A stretch of DNA of 64,000 nucleotides, taken from the NCBI RefSeq assembly GCF_000383595.1, contig NZ_KB911581.1, positions 3,478,265 through 3,542,264 of the forward strand, given 5' to 3'. The notes beneath the pieces are model-generated. The model had not been told where the DNA came from and did no database searches. It was given only the letters and a program-made list of their open reading frames with translations. A program made the position numbers and the translations under genes. Of the stretch, positions 26,944 to 35,847 are shown piece by piece (positions within the stretch are counted from its first letter, which is position 1; the number at the start of each line of letters is the position of its first letter). Origin of the DNA: Streptomyces bottropensis ATCC 25435. GTDB lineage: Bacteria; Actinomycetota; Actinomycetes; Streptomycetales; Streptomycetaceae.

Positions 26944-29748
26944 ATGACAGAGGACCTCTCCCCGGCCGAGCGTTACGCGGCAGCACGTAGGCGCGCTGTC
27001 GAGCAGGCCACCGCGCTCGCCGGTTTCCGCGCGATGTACGACTTCGGTCTCGACCCCTTCCAGATCGAGGCCTGCCAGTCGCTGGAGTCGGGCAAGGGCG
27101 TCCTGGTGGCCGCCCCCACCGGTTCGGGCAAGACGATCGTCGGCGAGTTCGCCGTCCACCTCGCCCTGGAGCAGGGCAAGAAGTGCTTCTACACGACACC
27201 CATCAAGGCCCTGTCGAACCAGAAGTACTCCGACCTGTGCCGCCGCTACGGCGCCGACAAGGTCGGCCTGCTCACCGGCGACAACAGCGTCAACTCCGAT
27301 GCCCCGGTGGTCGTGATGACCACCGAGGTGCTGCGGAACATGCTGTACGCGGGCTCCCGGACACTCCTGGGCCTCGGATACGTGGTCATGGACGAGGTGC
27401 ACTACCTCTCCGACCGTTTCCGGGGCGCCGTCTGGGAAGAGGTGATCATCCACCTGCCCGAGTCGGTCACCCTCGTCTCCCTCTCGGCCACCGTGTCCAA
27501 CGCGGAGGAGTTCGGCGACTGGCTGGACACCGTGCGCGGCGACACCGACGTGATCGTCTCCGAGCACCGGCCCGTGCCGCTGTTCCAGCACGTGCTCGCC
27601 GGACGGCGGATGTACGACCTGTTCGAGGAGGGCGAGGGCAACAAGAAGGCCGTCAACCCGGACTTGACCCGGATGGCGCGGATGGAGGCCAGCCGGCCCT
27701 CCTACCAGGACCGCCGACGCGGCCGGTCCATGCGCGAGGCGGACCGTGAGCGCGAGCGCAGACAGCGGTCGAGGATCTGGATCCCGAGCCGCCCCGAAGT
27801 CATCGAACGGCTCGACTCCGAAGGCCTGTTGCCCGCCATCACCTTCATCTTCAGCCGCGCCGCCTGCGAGGCCGCCGTCCAGCAGTGCCTGTACGCGGGC
27901 CTCCGGCTGAACGACGACGAGTCCCGGCTCAAGGTGCGCGCCCTGGTCGAGGAGCGCACCGCCTCCATCCCGAACGAGGACCTCCACGTCCTCGGCTACT
28001 ACGAGTGGCTGGAGGGCCTGGAGCGCGGGATCGCGGCCCACCACGCGGGCATGCTGCCGACGTTCAAGGAGGTCGTCGAGGAACTCTTCGTACGCGGCCT
28101 CGTCAAGGCCGTGTTCGCCACCGAGACCCTCGCGCTCGGCATCAACATGCCCGCCCGCTCGGTGGTGTTGGAGAAGCTCGTCAAGTGGAACGGCGAGCAG
28201 CACGCCGACATCACCCCCGGCGAGTACACACAGCTGACGGGGCGCGCGGGTCGGCGGGGCATCGACGTCGAGGGCCACGCGGTGGTGCTGTGGCAGCGCG
28301 GGATGAACCCCGACCATCTGGCCGGGCTCGCGGGCACCCGTACGTATCCGCTGCGCTCCAGCTTCAAGCCGTCGTACAACATGGCGGTCAACCTGGTCGA
28401 GCAGTTCGGGCGGCACCGCTCGCGCGAGCTGCTGGAGACCTCGTTCGCGCAGTTCCAGGCCGACAAGTCGGTCGTCGGGATCTCCCGGCAGGTCCAGCGC
28501 AACGAGGAGGGTCTGGAGGGCTACCAGGAGTCCATGACCTGCCACCTCGGGGACTTCGAGGAGTACGCGCGCCTGCGGCGGGAGCTGAAGGACCGCGAGA
28601 CCGATCTGGCGAAGCAGGGCGTGGCCCAGCGGCGGGCGGAGGCGGCGGTCGCGCTGGAGAAGCTGAAGCCGGGCGATGTCATCCATGTGCCGACCGGTAA
28701 GTACGCGGGTCTGGCGCTGGTGCTGGATCCCGGGCTGCCCGCCGGGCGGTCCAACGGCCACCGCGGGTTCGAGCAGCACGACGGTCCGCGCCCGCTGGTG
28801 CTGACCGCCGAGCGGCAGGTCAAGCGGCTGGCCTCGATGGACTTCCCGGTGCCGGTGGAGGCGCTGGAGCGGATGCGTATCCCGAAGTCCTTCAACCCGC
28901 GTTCACCGCAGTCGCGGCGGGACCTGGCGTCCGCGCTGCGCACCAAGGCCGGGCACCTCGTGCCCGACCGGCACCGCAAGCGGAGGGCCGCCGCGGCGGA
29001 CGACCGTGAGATCACCCGGCTGCGGGCGGAGCTGCGGGCCCATCCGTGCCACGGCTGCAGCGACCGTGAGGACCACGCGCGCTGGGCCGAGCGCTACTAC
29101 CGGCTCAAGCGGGACACCGCGCAGCTGGAGCGACGTATCGAGGGCCGGACGAACACCATCGCGCGGACCTTCGACCGGATCGTCGCCCTGCTGACCGAGC
29201 TGGACTACCTGCGGGCCGACGAGGTCACCGAGCACGGGAAGCGGCTCGCGCGGCTCTACGGCGAGCTGGACCTGCTGGCGAGCGAATGTCTGCGGGCGGG
29301 CGTCTGGGAGGGGCTCGGGCCTGCCGAGCTCGCCGCGTGCGTCTCCGCCCTGGTGTACGAGGCACGGGCCGCGGACGACGCGATGGCGCCGAAGCTGCCG
29401 TCCGGGAACGCCAAGGCCGCGCTGGGGGAGATGGTGCGGATCTGGGGGCGGCTGGACGCGCTGGAGGAGGAGTTCCGGATCACGCAGAGCGAAGGGGTGG
29501 GGCAGCGCGAGCCCGACCTCGGCTTCGCCTGGGCCGCGTACATGTGGGCTTCGGGGTCGGGGCTCGACGAGGTGCTGCGGGAGGTGGAGATGCCGGCCGG
29601 TGACTTCGTGCGGTGGTGCAAGCAGGTGATCGACGTGCTGGGGCAGATCTCGGCGGCGGCGCCGTCCGGGTCGAGCGTGGGGAAGAACGCGCGGAAGGCT
29701 GTGGACGGGCTGCTGAGGGGGGTGGTGGCCTACTCCTCGGTGGGGTGA
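26944..29748 (+). CDS. helY: Ski2/Mtr4-like DEAD/DEAH-box helicase (HelY)
   Basis: 934 residues. ATG 26944 is preferred to an upstream in-frame ATG (26899) because the RecA-NDp promoter lies between them. Walker A APTGSGKT at 57-64, DEVHY at about 150-154, SLSATVSN (motif III) near 180, and motifs GINMPARSVVLEKL and QLTGRAGRRGID around 400-440 define a Ski2-like SF2 helicase. A C-terminal DSHCT domain follows (about 740-930). Such enzymes unwind RNA or structured nucleic acid; mycobacterial HelY is a relative. It follows the tat genes and ends 33 bases from the convergent atzF gene. Confidence 0.93.
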   Translation: MTEDLSPAERYAAARRRAVEQATALAGFRAMYDFGLDPFQIEACQSLESGKGVLVAAPTGSGKTIVGEFAVHLALEQGKKCFYTTPIKALSNQKYSDLCRRYGADKVGLLTGDNSVNSDAPVVVMTTEVLRNMLYAGSRTLLGLGYVVMDEVHYLSDRFRGAVWEEVIIHLPESVTLVSLSATVSNAEEFGDWLDTVRGDTDVIVSEHRPVPLFQHVLAGRRMYDLFEEGEGNKKAVNPDLTRMARMEASRPSYQDRRRGRSMREADRERERRQRSRIWIPSRPEVIERLDSEGLLPAITFIFSRAACEAAVQQCLYAGLRLNDDESRLKVRALVEERTASIPNEDLHVLGYYEWLEGLERGIAAHHAGMLPTFKEVVEELFVRGLVKAVFATETLALGINMPARSVVLEKLVKWNGEQHADITPGEYTQLTGRAGRRGIDVEGHAVVLWQRGMNPDHLAGLAGTRTYPLRSSFKPSYNMAVNLVEQFGRHRSRELLETSFAQFQADKSVVGISRQVQRNEEGLEGYQESMTCHLGDFEEYARLRRELKDRETDLAKQGVAQRRAEAAVALEKLKPGDVIHVPTGKYAGLALVLDPGLPAGRSNGHRGFEQHDGPRPLVLTAERQVKRLASMDFPVPVEALERMRIPKSFNPRSPQSRRDLASALRTKAGHLVPDRHRKRRAAAADDREITRLRAELRAHPCHGCSDREDHARWAERYYRLKRDTAQLERRIEGRTNTIARTFDRIVALLTELDYLRADEVTEHGKRLARLYGELDLLASECLRAGVWEGLGPAELAACVSALVYEARAADDAMAPKLPSGNAKAALGEMVRIWGRLDALEEEFRITQSEGVGQREPDLGFAWAAYMWASGSGLDEVLREVEMPAGDFVRWCKQVIDVLGQISAAAPSGSSVGKNARKAVDGLLRGVVAYSSVG

Positions 29749-29781
29749 GGCCGCCAGCAGCCAGATACCGGGACGGAACCG

Positions 29782-31455
29782 CTAAGGCCGGTCGGCCCGG
29801 TGGTTCAGATAGGAGCGCCAGCCGCCGTACTCCGTGATGTCCTCGGCGTCCCGCAGGGCCGCCGGCTCGCAGAGGAAGCCCGGGGCCCGGGTGCCGTCGG
29901 ACAGTTCGACGGTGCCCAGGGCCATGGGGCGGGGGAGCGAGGTCAGCAGCCGGCCCAGGCCCGCTGCCGGGAGGCGCCAGATCTCGGTCTCGACGGCGGC
30001 GCCGCCCTCGCCCACATGGACCAGGCCGGGCTTCGGCGGGGTCGTGCGCAGGGCGTGCAGGCGGTAGACGGGGGCCGTGGTGGTCGTGCGCTCCAACTGG
30101 GCGCCCAGGGACAGGAGCTGGGTGTTCAGGGGCTGGCCGGAGAGATGGGCGCCCACGACCGCCAGCCGGGCCTCCGGCTGGAGGAGAGCGGCGACGCGGG
30201 CCAGGCGGGCGTCCGTGAAGGCGGGGCCGATCAGCATGACGCCGAACGGGAGGCCGTTCACCTCGCCCGCGGGAACCGCGACGGCCGCCAGATCGAACAG
30301 GTTCGTGGAGTTGGTGAAACGGCCGAGGCGGGCGTTCGCGCCCAGCGGGTCGGCGGCGACCTCGGCGAGCGTCGGGTGCCCCGGCGCCGTCGGCAGCAAC
30401 AGGGCGTCCGCGTCGCCCAGTTCGGCCAGGGCGCGGGCACGTAGGGTGCTCAGCCGGTCCTGGTCGGCGTACAGCTGGTGGGCCGGGATGTCCCGGGCCC
30501 GGGTGATGATGCCGGCGACCGTGGGGTCGAGGGAGTCGACACCGTCCGCGAGCGCCTTGTCGACGAAGCCGCCGACCGCCGTGTAGCGCTCGGCCACGAA
30601 CGCGCCCTGGTAGAGCATGGCCGCGGCCTCGGTGAAGGGGGTGAGGTCGAGAGGGCGTACGTCCGCGCCCGCGGCCCTCAGGCGGGTCACCGCCGACTCG
30701 TACGCCTCGGCCCAGCCCTCGTCCAGTTCGCCGAGCTGCTCGCGTGGGGGTACGGCGACGCGCCAGGGGCCCGGGGAGCGCTGGGCGAGCGGCGGGAGGA
30801 CGCGGTCGGGCGGGGAGGCCATGTGGGCGAGGGCCTGTTCGGCCTCCGGGAGGGTGCGGGCGAACACCGTGACGCAGTCGATCGAGGCGCACGCCGGGAC
30901 CACGCCGGTGGTGGGGACCAGGCCCCGCGTGGGCTTCAGGCCGACGATGCCGTTGAAGGCGGCGGGCACCCTGCCGGAGCCGGCGGTGTCGGTGCCGAGC
31001 GCGAGGTCGACGATGCCCAGCGCCACCGCCACGGCCGAGCCGGAGCTGGAGCCGCCGCTGATGCGGGACGGGTCGTGGGCGTTCCGTACGGCGCCGTGCG
31101 GGGAGCGGGTGCCGACCAGGCCGGTGGCGAACTGGTCGAGGTTGGTGGTGCCGAGGACGAGGGCGCCGGCCGCGCGCAGGCGGGCGACGACGGGGGCGTC
31201 GTCGTCGGGGGTGTACGCGTACGCCGGGCAGCCGGCGGTGGTGGGGAGGCCGTGGACGTCGATGTTGCCCTTGACGGCGACGAGGCGGCCGGCGAGGGGG
31301 AGGGGGGTGCCGGTGGCGAGACGGGCGTCGAGGGCGCGGGCCTCGGCCTCGACCTCCGCGCGGGGGCGGAGGTCGATCCAGATCTCGGGGCGGTCCACGG
31401 CTTCGATGCGGGCGTAGGCCGTGCGGACTCTGGTGAGGGTGGGGGAGGTCGGCAT
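29782..31455 (-). CDS. atzF: Allophanate hydrolase (amidase signature family)
   Basis: 557 residues. The Ser-cisSer-Lys triad is visible: Lys62 in VAVKGNID, the cis-Ser in ISGGSSSGSA (about 136-138) and the nucleophile Ser160 in GTDTAGSGR. The C-terminal domain (about 450-557, GYGGWRSYL region near the end) matches the allophanate hydrolase C-terminal domain that decarboxylates N-carboxycarbamate. It converts allophanate to two CO2 and two NH3, the last step after urea or guanidine carboxylation. It is the last gene of the minus-strand operon, 193 bases after the carboxylase gene. Confidence 0.92.
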   Translation of the reverse strand: MPTSPTLTRVRTAYARIEAVDRPEIWIDLRPRAEVEAEARALDARLATGTPLPLAGRLVAVKGNIDVHGLPTTAGCPAYAYTPDDDAPVVARLRAAGALVLGTTNLDQFATGLVGTRSPHGAVRNAHDPSRISGGSSSGSAVAVALGIVDLALGTDTAGSGRVPAAFNGIVGLKPTRGLVPTTGVVPACASIDCVTVFARTLPEAEQALAHMASPPDRVLPPLAQRSPGPWRVAVPPREQLGELDEGWAEAYESAVTRLRAAGADVRPLDLTPFTEAAAMLYQGAFVAERYTAVGGFVDKALADGVDSLDPTVAGIITRARDIPAHQLYADQDRLSTLRARALAELGDADALLLPTAPGHPTLAEVAADPLGANARLGRFTNSTNLFDLAAVAVPAGEVNGLPFGVMLIGPAFTDARLARVAALLQPEARLAVVGAHLSGQPLNTQLLSLGAQLERTTTTAPVYRLHALRTTPPKPGLVHVGEGGAAVETEIWRLPAAGLGRLLTSLPRPMALGTVELSDGTRAPGFLCEPAALRDAEDITEYGGWRSYLNHRADRP

Positions 31456-31513
31456 CTGTGCTCCTGGGCGTGCTGTGGTCGGCTGCGGGGCGGAGGGGCG
31501 CGCGTGATCTTCT

Positions 31514-31660
31514 CGCCCCCGCCGCCCCTGCCCGTCCCCTCCCCGAGGGGCTGTGCCCCTTCGGCCCCCTTCCGCCTGAGGGGGCGGGGGCGCGGGATCG
31601 TCGGCGGGTGCGGGAGATTCGTGGTTGCTCGCGCAGTTCCTCGCGCCCCTAGAGGGGGCT
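31514..31660. repeat. Dispersed intergenic repeat, copy A
   Basis: The GCCCCCGCCGCCCCTGCCCG block, then GAGGGGCTGTGCCCCTTCG and, after about 50 bases, GCAGTTCCTCGCGCCCCTAG, closely resembles the stretch at 54953-55062. This type of C-rich element with small hairpins is common between Streptomyces genes. It fills the gap between atzF and the carboxylase gene. Confidence 0.6.
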
Positions 31661-34600
31661 CGGGGTCAGGATGAGCAAGGGGGTGCCCGCGTTCACCTGG
31701 GTGCCCGGGGTGGTCAGGATCTGGTCGATGATGCCGTCCGTGGGGGCGGGGACGCGGGACTCCATCTTCATCGCCTCCAGGGTCAGCAGGGGCTGGCCGG
31801 TGGTCACCCGGTCGCCCGGGCGCACGTTCACCTGCCAGACGGAGGCGGTGAACTCGGCCTCGATCAGCCGGCCGCCCTCGGGGACGTGGATCTGCGCCGG
31901 GGCGGCCGGGGGCGCGGGGGCCGCCTCCGCCCGGGTGAACTCGCCGGCCGCCTCCCAGGCCGCCCGCTCCGCCGCGAAGGCGGCCTGCTGTCCGGCCCTG
32001 AACTCGGCGATGGACTCGGCGTGTTCCGCCAGGAACGTCTCGTACTGCGCCAGGGAGAACGTGCCGTCCTCCACGCGCGGGACGAAGCGGCCCGAGATGA
32101 TGTCCGAGCGGAGGGAGAGCAGTTCGTCGGCCTCGACGGGGTACCACTTGATCCGGTCGAAGAAGCGCAGGAGCCACGGGGAGCCGGGTTCGAAGGCGCC
32201 GCGCTGCTGCCAGGGGGACCAGACCTGGGTGGTGCGGCCGACGAACTGGTAGCCGCCGGGCCCCTCCATGCCGTAGATGCAGAGATACGCGCCGCCGATG
32301 CCGACCGAGTTCTCCGCCGTCCAGGTGCGGGCCGGGTTGTACTTCGTCGTCACCAGGCGGTGGCGGGGGTCCAGCGGGGTCGCGACCGGGGCGCCCAGAT
32401 AGACGTCGCCCAGGCCCAGGACCAGGTACTCCGCGGCGAAGACCGTGTCATAGACGTCGGCCGGCGAGTCCAAGCCGTTGACGCGGCGGATGAACTCGAT
32501 GTTCCAGGGGCACCAGGGCGCGTCGTCGCGGACGCCCGCCATGTAGCGGGCGATGGCCTCGCGGGTCGCGGGGTCGTCCCAGGAGAGGGGGAGGCGGATC
32601 GTGCGGGAGGGGACGACCAGTTCGTCCGTCGGGGGGAGGGACGCCACGATCCGGCGTACCGCCGTGAGGAGTTCGGGCTGGGGCAGGAGCCTCGGGTTCG
32701 TCTGGATCTGGAGCGAGCGGATGCCGGGGGTGAGGTCGGTGACGCCGTCGAGACCCGCTTCGGCGACCGCCTCCATCAGGGCGTGGACGCGCATCCGCAG
32801 GGCCAGGTCGAGTTGCATGGGGCCGAACTCGACGAGGAGGTTGTCGTCGCCGCTGCGGCGGTACGTGACGTCGCCGTCGCGGGCCAGGACGCCGCCGTCG
32901 ACGATCGCGGGGCGCGGCGAGGTGTCGTCGGCCACCGGGCGGAAGCGGACCGTGTCGCCCGGGCGCAGCTGCCCGAGCTTCCAGCGTTCGGTGGACAGGA
33001 GGGTGGCCGGGCAGACGAAGCCGCCGAGGGAGGGGCCGTCGGGGCCCAGCAGGACCGGCATGTCGCCTGTGTAGTCGACCGCGCCGACCGAGTACGGGGT
33101 GTCGTGGATGTTGGAGGGGTGCAGGCCCGCCTCGCCGCCGTCGGTGCGGGCCCAGCGGGGCTTGGGGCCGACCAGGCGCACGCCGGTGCGGGCCGAGTTG
33201 AAGTGGACCTTCCAGTCGGCGGCGTAGAACTCGTGGATGTCCTCCTCGGTGAAGAACTCCGGTGCCGCGTGCGGGCCTTCGAGGGCGGCGACCTGCCAGG
33301 TCGTGGTGAAGGACGGGCGGCTGTCCGGCGGGACCGCGCGGCCCTCGTTCGTGACGTCCCCGCCGTGCAGTACGTCGCCGGTCCGCAGTTCCCGGCCGCC
33401 GTGGCCGCCGAAGCGGCCCAGGGTGAAGGTGGCCGCGCTGCCCAGGAAGGACGGCACGTCCAGGCCGCCGCCCGCGAGGAGGACGTAGGTGCGCAGTCCG
33501 TGTTCCGTGGGGGCGCCGACGGACAGGACGGCTCCGGCGGGTACGGTCACCGGCTCCCACTGGGCGACCGATGCGCCGGCCACGGTCACCTCGGCGGGCG
33601 CGCCCGTCACACAGACCGTGGTGGGGTGGGTGAAGCGGAGGGCCGGCCCCTGGAGGGTGCATTCGAGGCCGGGGGCGCCCTCGGGGTTGCCGAGCGCCCG
33701 GTTGCCGAGGCGGAAGGACAGGTCGTCCATGGGGCCGCAGGGCGGGACGCCGACCTGCCAGTGGCCGGTGCGGCCCGGCCAGTCCTGGACGGTGGTGAGG
33801 GTGCCGCCGGAGACGACCTCGATGCGGGGGGTCGGGTCGGTCACGGTGGCGAGGGTGGCCGTGGAGTGCGTGGCGTGCCGGACGTCCGGGTCGTCGAGGG
33901 CGGCCCGGACCAGGCCCAGGTTCGTCTCGATGCCGTCGACCCGGGTGCCGGCCAGCGCCTCGTCCAGTCGGCGCAGGGCCTGGGCGCGGTCGGAGCCGTA
34001 CGCGACGACCTTGGCGAGCAGCGGGTCGTACGCGGTCGTGACCTCGGTGCCGGTCTCGACCCAGCCGTCCACGCGGACGTCCTGCGGGAACTCGACCCGG
34101 GTCAACAGGCCCGCGCTCGGCCGGTGTTCGCGCGAGGGGTCCTCGGCGTAGATCCGGGCCTCGACGGCGTGCCCGCGGGGTTGCCCCGGGGCCCCTACGA
34201 CGGCGGAGTCGCCGCGGGCCAGGCGCAGCATCCACTCGACGAGGTCGACGCCGTAGATCTCCTCGGTGACCGGGTGTTCGACCTGGAGGCGTGCGTTGAC
34301 CTCCAGGAAGTACGCCTCCTCGCGGGCGGCGTCGTAGACGAACTCGACGGTTCCGGCGGAGCGGTACTCCACGCTCGCGCACAGGTCGCGGGCGGCGGCG
34401 GCCAGTCGGGCGCGCACATGGTCGGGGAGGCCGGGGGCCGGGGCCTCCTCGACGACCTTCTGGTTGCGGCGCTGGAGGGAGCAGTCGCGGTCGCCGAACG
34501 TGACGACGAGGCCGTCGCCGTCGCCGAAGACCTGTACCTCGACGTGCCGGGCCCGTTCGACGAGGCGTTCGAGGTAGACGCCGGCGGAGGAGAAGGAGGC

Positions 34601-35167
34601 GGCGGCGACGCGCTGCACCCGCTCCCATGCCTCGGCCAGTTCGGCGGCGGACCGGCAGGCCGACATGCCGATGCCGCCGCCTCCGCCGGTGGCCTTGAGC
34701 ATCACCGGGTAGCCGATGGCCGCGGCCCGGTCGAGGGCCTCGGCGAGGGAGGGCAGCAGGTCGGTGCCGGGCAGGAGCGGGACGCCCGCCGCCTCGGCGG
34801 CCTCGCGCGCCGTGTGTTTCGCGCCGAACAGTTCGAGCTGGTCGGGGGTCGGGCCGACGAACACGATGTCGGCGTCCTCGCAGCGGCGGGCGAAGGCCGC
34901 GTCCTCGGAGAGGAAGCCGTAGCCGGGGTGGACGGCGCCCGCGCCCGTGTCCTTGGCGGCCTTCAGGATCAGGTCCGCGTCGAGGTACGACTCCTTCGCG
35001 GGCGCCGGGCCGAGCCGTACCGCCTCGTCGGCGAGCCGGACATGGGCGGCGGCGCGGTCGGCGTCGGAGTACACGGCGACCGTCCGCAGGCCCAGTGCGC
35101 GGGCGGTGCGGATGATCCGGACGGCGATCTCGCCCCGGTTGGCGACCAGCAGGGTGTCGAAGGTCAT
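31649..35167 (-). CDS. uca: Biotin-dependent urea/guanidine carboxylase
   Basis: 1,172 residues from ATG 35167 (MTFDTLLVANRGEIAVRII). Order: biotin carboxylase (1-450; ATP loop KATGGGGGIGMS, EVNARLQVEHPVTEE), carboxyltransferase domains related to KipI/KipA (AHS1 and AHS2, about 470-1040) and a C-terminal biotinyl domain with EAMKMES, biotinyl-Lys about 1134. The length suits single-chain urea carboxylase, whose fused hydrolase is separate here. It makes allophanate from urea, or carboxyguanidine from guanidine; recently several such genes near DUF1989 pairs were shown to be guanidine carboxylases. The deciding active-site residue cannot be placed safely by eye. The start codon overlaps the preceding gene's stop by 4 bases. 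Confidence 0.93.
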   Translation of the reverse strand: MTFDTLLVANRGEIAVRIIRTARALGLRTVAVYSDADRAAAHVRLADEAVRLGPAPAKESYLDADLILKAAKDTGAGAVHPGYGFLSEDAAFARRCEDADIVFVGPTPDQLELFGAKHTAREAAEAAGVPLLPGTDLLPSLAEALDRAAAIGYPVMLKATGGGGGIGMSACRSAAELAEAWERVQRVAAASFSSAGVYLERLVERARHVEVQVFGDGDGLVVTFGDRDCSLQRRNQKVVEEAPAPGLPDHVRARLAAAARDLCASVEYRSAGTVEFVYDAAREEAYFLEVNARLQVEHPVTEEIYGVDLVEWMLRLARGDSAVVGAPGQPRGHAVEARIYAEDPSREHRPSAGLLTRVEFPQDVRVDGWVETGTEVTTAYDPLLAKVVAYGSDRAQALRRLDEALAGTRVDGIETNLGLVRAALDDPDVRHATHSTATLATVTDPTPRIEVVSGGTLTTVQDWPGRTGHWQVGVPPCGPMDDLSFRLGNRALGNPEGAPGLECTLQGPALRFTHPTTVCVTGAPAEVTVAGASVAQWEPVTVPAGAVLSVGAPTEHGLRTYVLLAGGGLDVPSFLGSAATFTLGRFGGHGGRELRTGDVLHGGDVTNEGRAVPPDSRPSFTTTWQVAALEGPHAAPEFFTEEDIHEFYAADWKVHFNSARTGVRLVGPKPRWARTDGGEAGLHPSNIHDTPYSVGAVDYTGDMPVLLGPDGPSLGGFVCPATLLSTERWKLGQLRPGDTVRFRPVADDTSPRPAIVDGGVLARDGDVTYRRSGDDNLLVEFGPMQLDLALRMRVHALMEAVAEAGLDGVTDLTPGIRSLQIQTNPRLLPQPELLTAVRRIVASLPPTDELVVPSRTIRLPLSWDDPATREAIARYMAGVRDDAPWCPWNIEFIRRVNGLDSPADVYDTVFAAEYLVLGLGDVYLGAPVATPLDPRHRLVTTKYNPARTWTAENSVGIGGAYLCIYGMEGPGGYQFVGRTTQVWSPWQQRGAFEPGSPWLLRFFDRIKWYPVEADELLSLRSDIISGRFVPRVEDGTFSLAQYETFLAEHAESIAEFRAGQQAAFAAERAAWEAAGEFTRAEAAPAPPAAPAQIHVPEGGRLIEAEFTASVWQVNVRPGDRVTTGQPLLTLEAMKMESRVPAPTDGIIDQILTTPGTQVNAGTPLLILTPSPL

Positions 35168-35847
35168 GTGCCGGCCTCGGTGATCGTCATCTGTACCGCC
35201 GTCGGGTCGAAGCCGTTGCAGGGGTTGTTGATCTGGGGGCAGTTGGAGACCAGCACGAGCACGTCGCACTCCGCGCGCAGGGTCAGGGCCAGACCGGGGG
35301 CGGAGATGCCGTCGACGATGCCGAGGGTGCCGTCCTTCTCGACCGGCACGTTCATGTACCAGTTGATGTTCGACACGAGGTCGCGCTTGCCGAGGCCGTG
35401 CTTCGCGCCCTCGGCGAGGAAGTTGTCGACGCAGGCGTGCTGGGACCAGGTGTGGTGCCCGTACCGCAGGGTGTTCGATTCCTTGGAGCAGGCACCGCCG
35501 ACCGTGTCGTGGCGGCCCACGTCGTCGGCGGTCACGGTCATCAGCGGGGTGTGCTCGTTCGACATGAGCACGCTGCCGGTGGTGAGGAAGATGCCGCCCT
35601 GCGCGTGGATCGTGTCGGGCGCGCTGTAGCGCACGGCGGTGTCGTGGGCGTCGTAGACGAGGAAGTCGACGGCCTGGTTGCCGTGCAGATCGGTGAGGGT
35701 GAGGGTCTGGCCGGCCCGTATGACGGAGGACCAGGCGGCCCTCGCCGGGACGACGGTCTTCACCGGAGCAGGGGTCCGTGCCGTGGCAGTGGCAGTGGCA
35801 GTGGCTGATCCTGTGGCCGTGGTCTGCGGCGACGCGGCGGTCTTCAT
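35164..35847 (-). CDS. Urea-carboxylase-associated protein 2 / carboxyguanidine deiminase subunit-like (DUF1989)
   Basis: 227 residues from ATG 35847. A low-complexity Thr-Ala stretch (four copies of a GTGGCA-type hexamer on the plus strand, 35783-35806) precedes the DUF1989 domain: AGQTLTLTDLHGNQAVDFLVY, MTVTADDVGRHDTVGGACSK and, near the end, VLVSNCPQINNPCNGFDPT. The Cys/His/Asp residues resemble a metal-dependent hydrolase site. DUF1989 pairs (CgdA/CgdB) deiminate carboxyguanidine to allophanate. Overlaps of 4 bases with both neighbours show a tight operon. Confidence 0.88.
   Translation of the reverse strand: MKTAASPQTTATGSATATATATARTPAPVKTVVPARAAWSSVIRAGQTLTLTDLHGNQAVDFLVYDAHDTAVRYSAPDTIHAQGGIFLTTGSVLMSNEHTPLMTVTADDVGRHDTVGGACSKESNTLRYGHHTWSQHACVDNFLAEGAKHGLGKRDLVSNINWYMNVPVEKDGTLGIVDGISAPGLALTLRAECDVLVLVSNCPQINNPCNGFDPTAVQMTITEAGT

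Noticed and set aside
31625..35629. Very long plus-strand frame (over 1,300 codons) opposite the carboxylase gene
   Set aside because: It is antisense to a gene with clear biotin-carboxylase and biotinyl motifs. Its own translation is Gly/Arg/Val-rich without any family motif, a common artefact of high GC.
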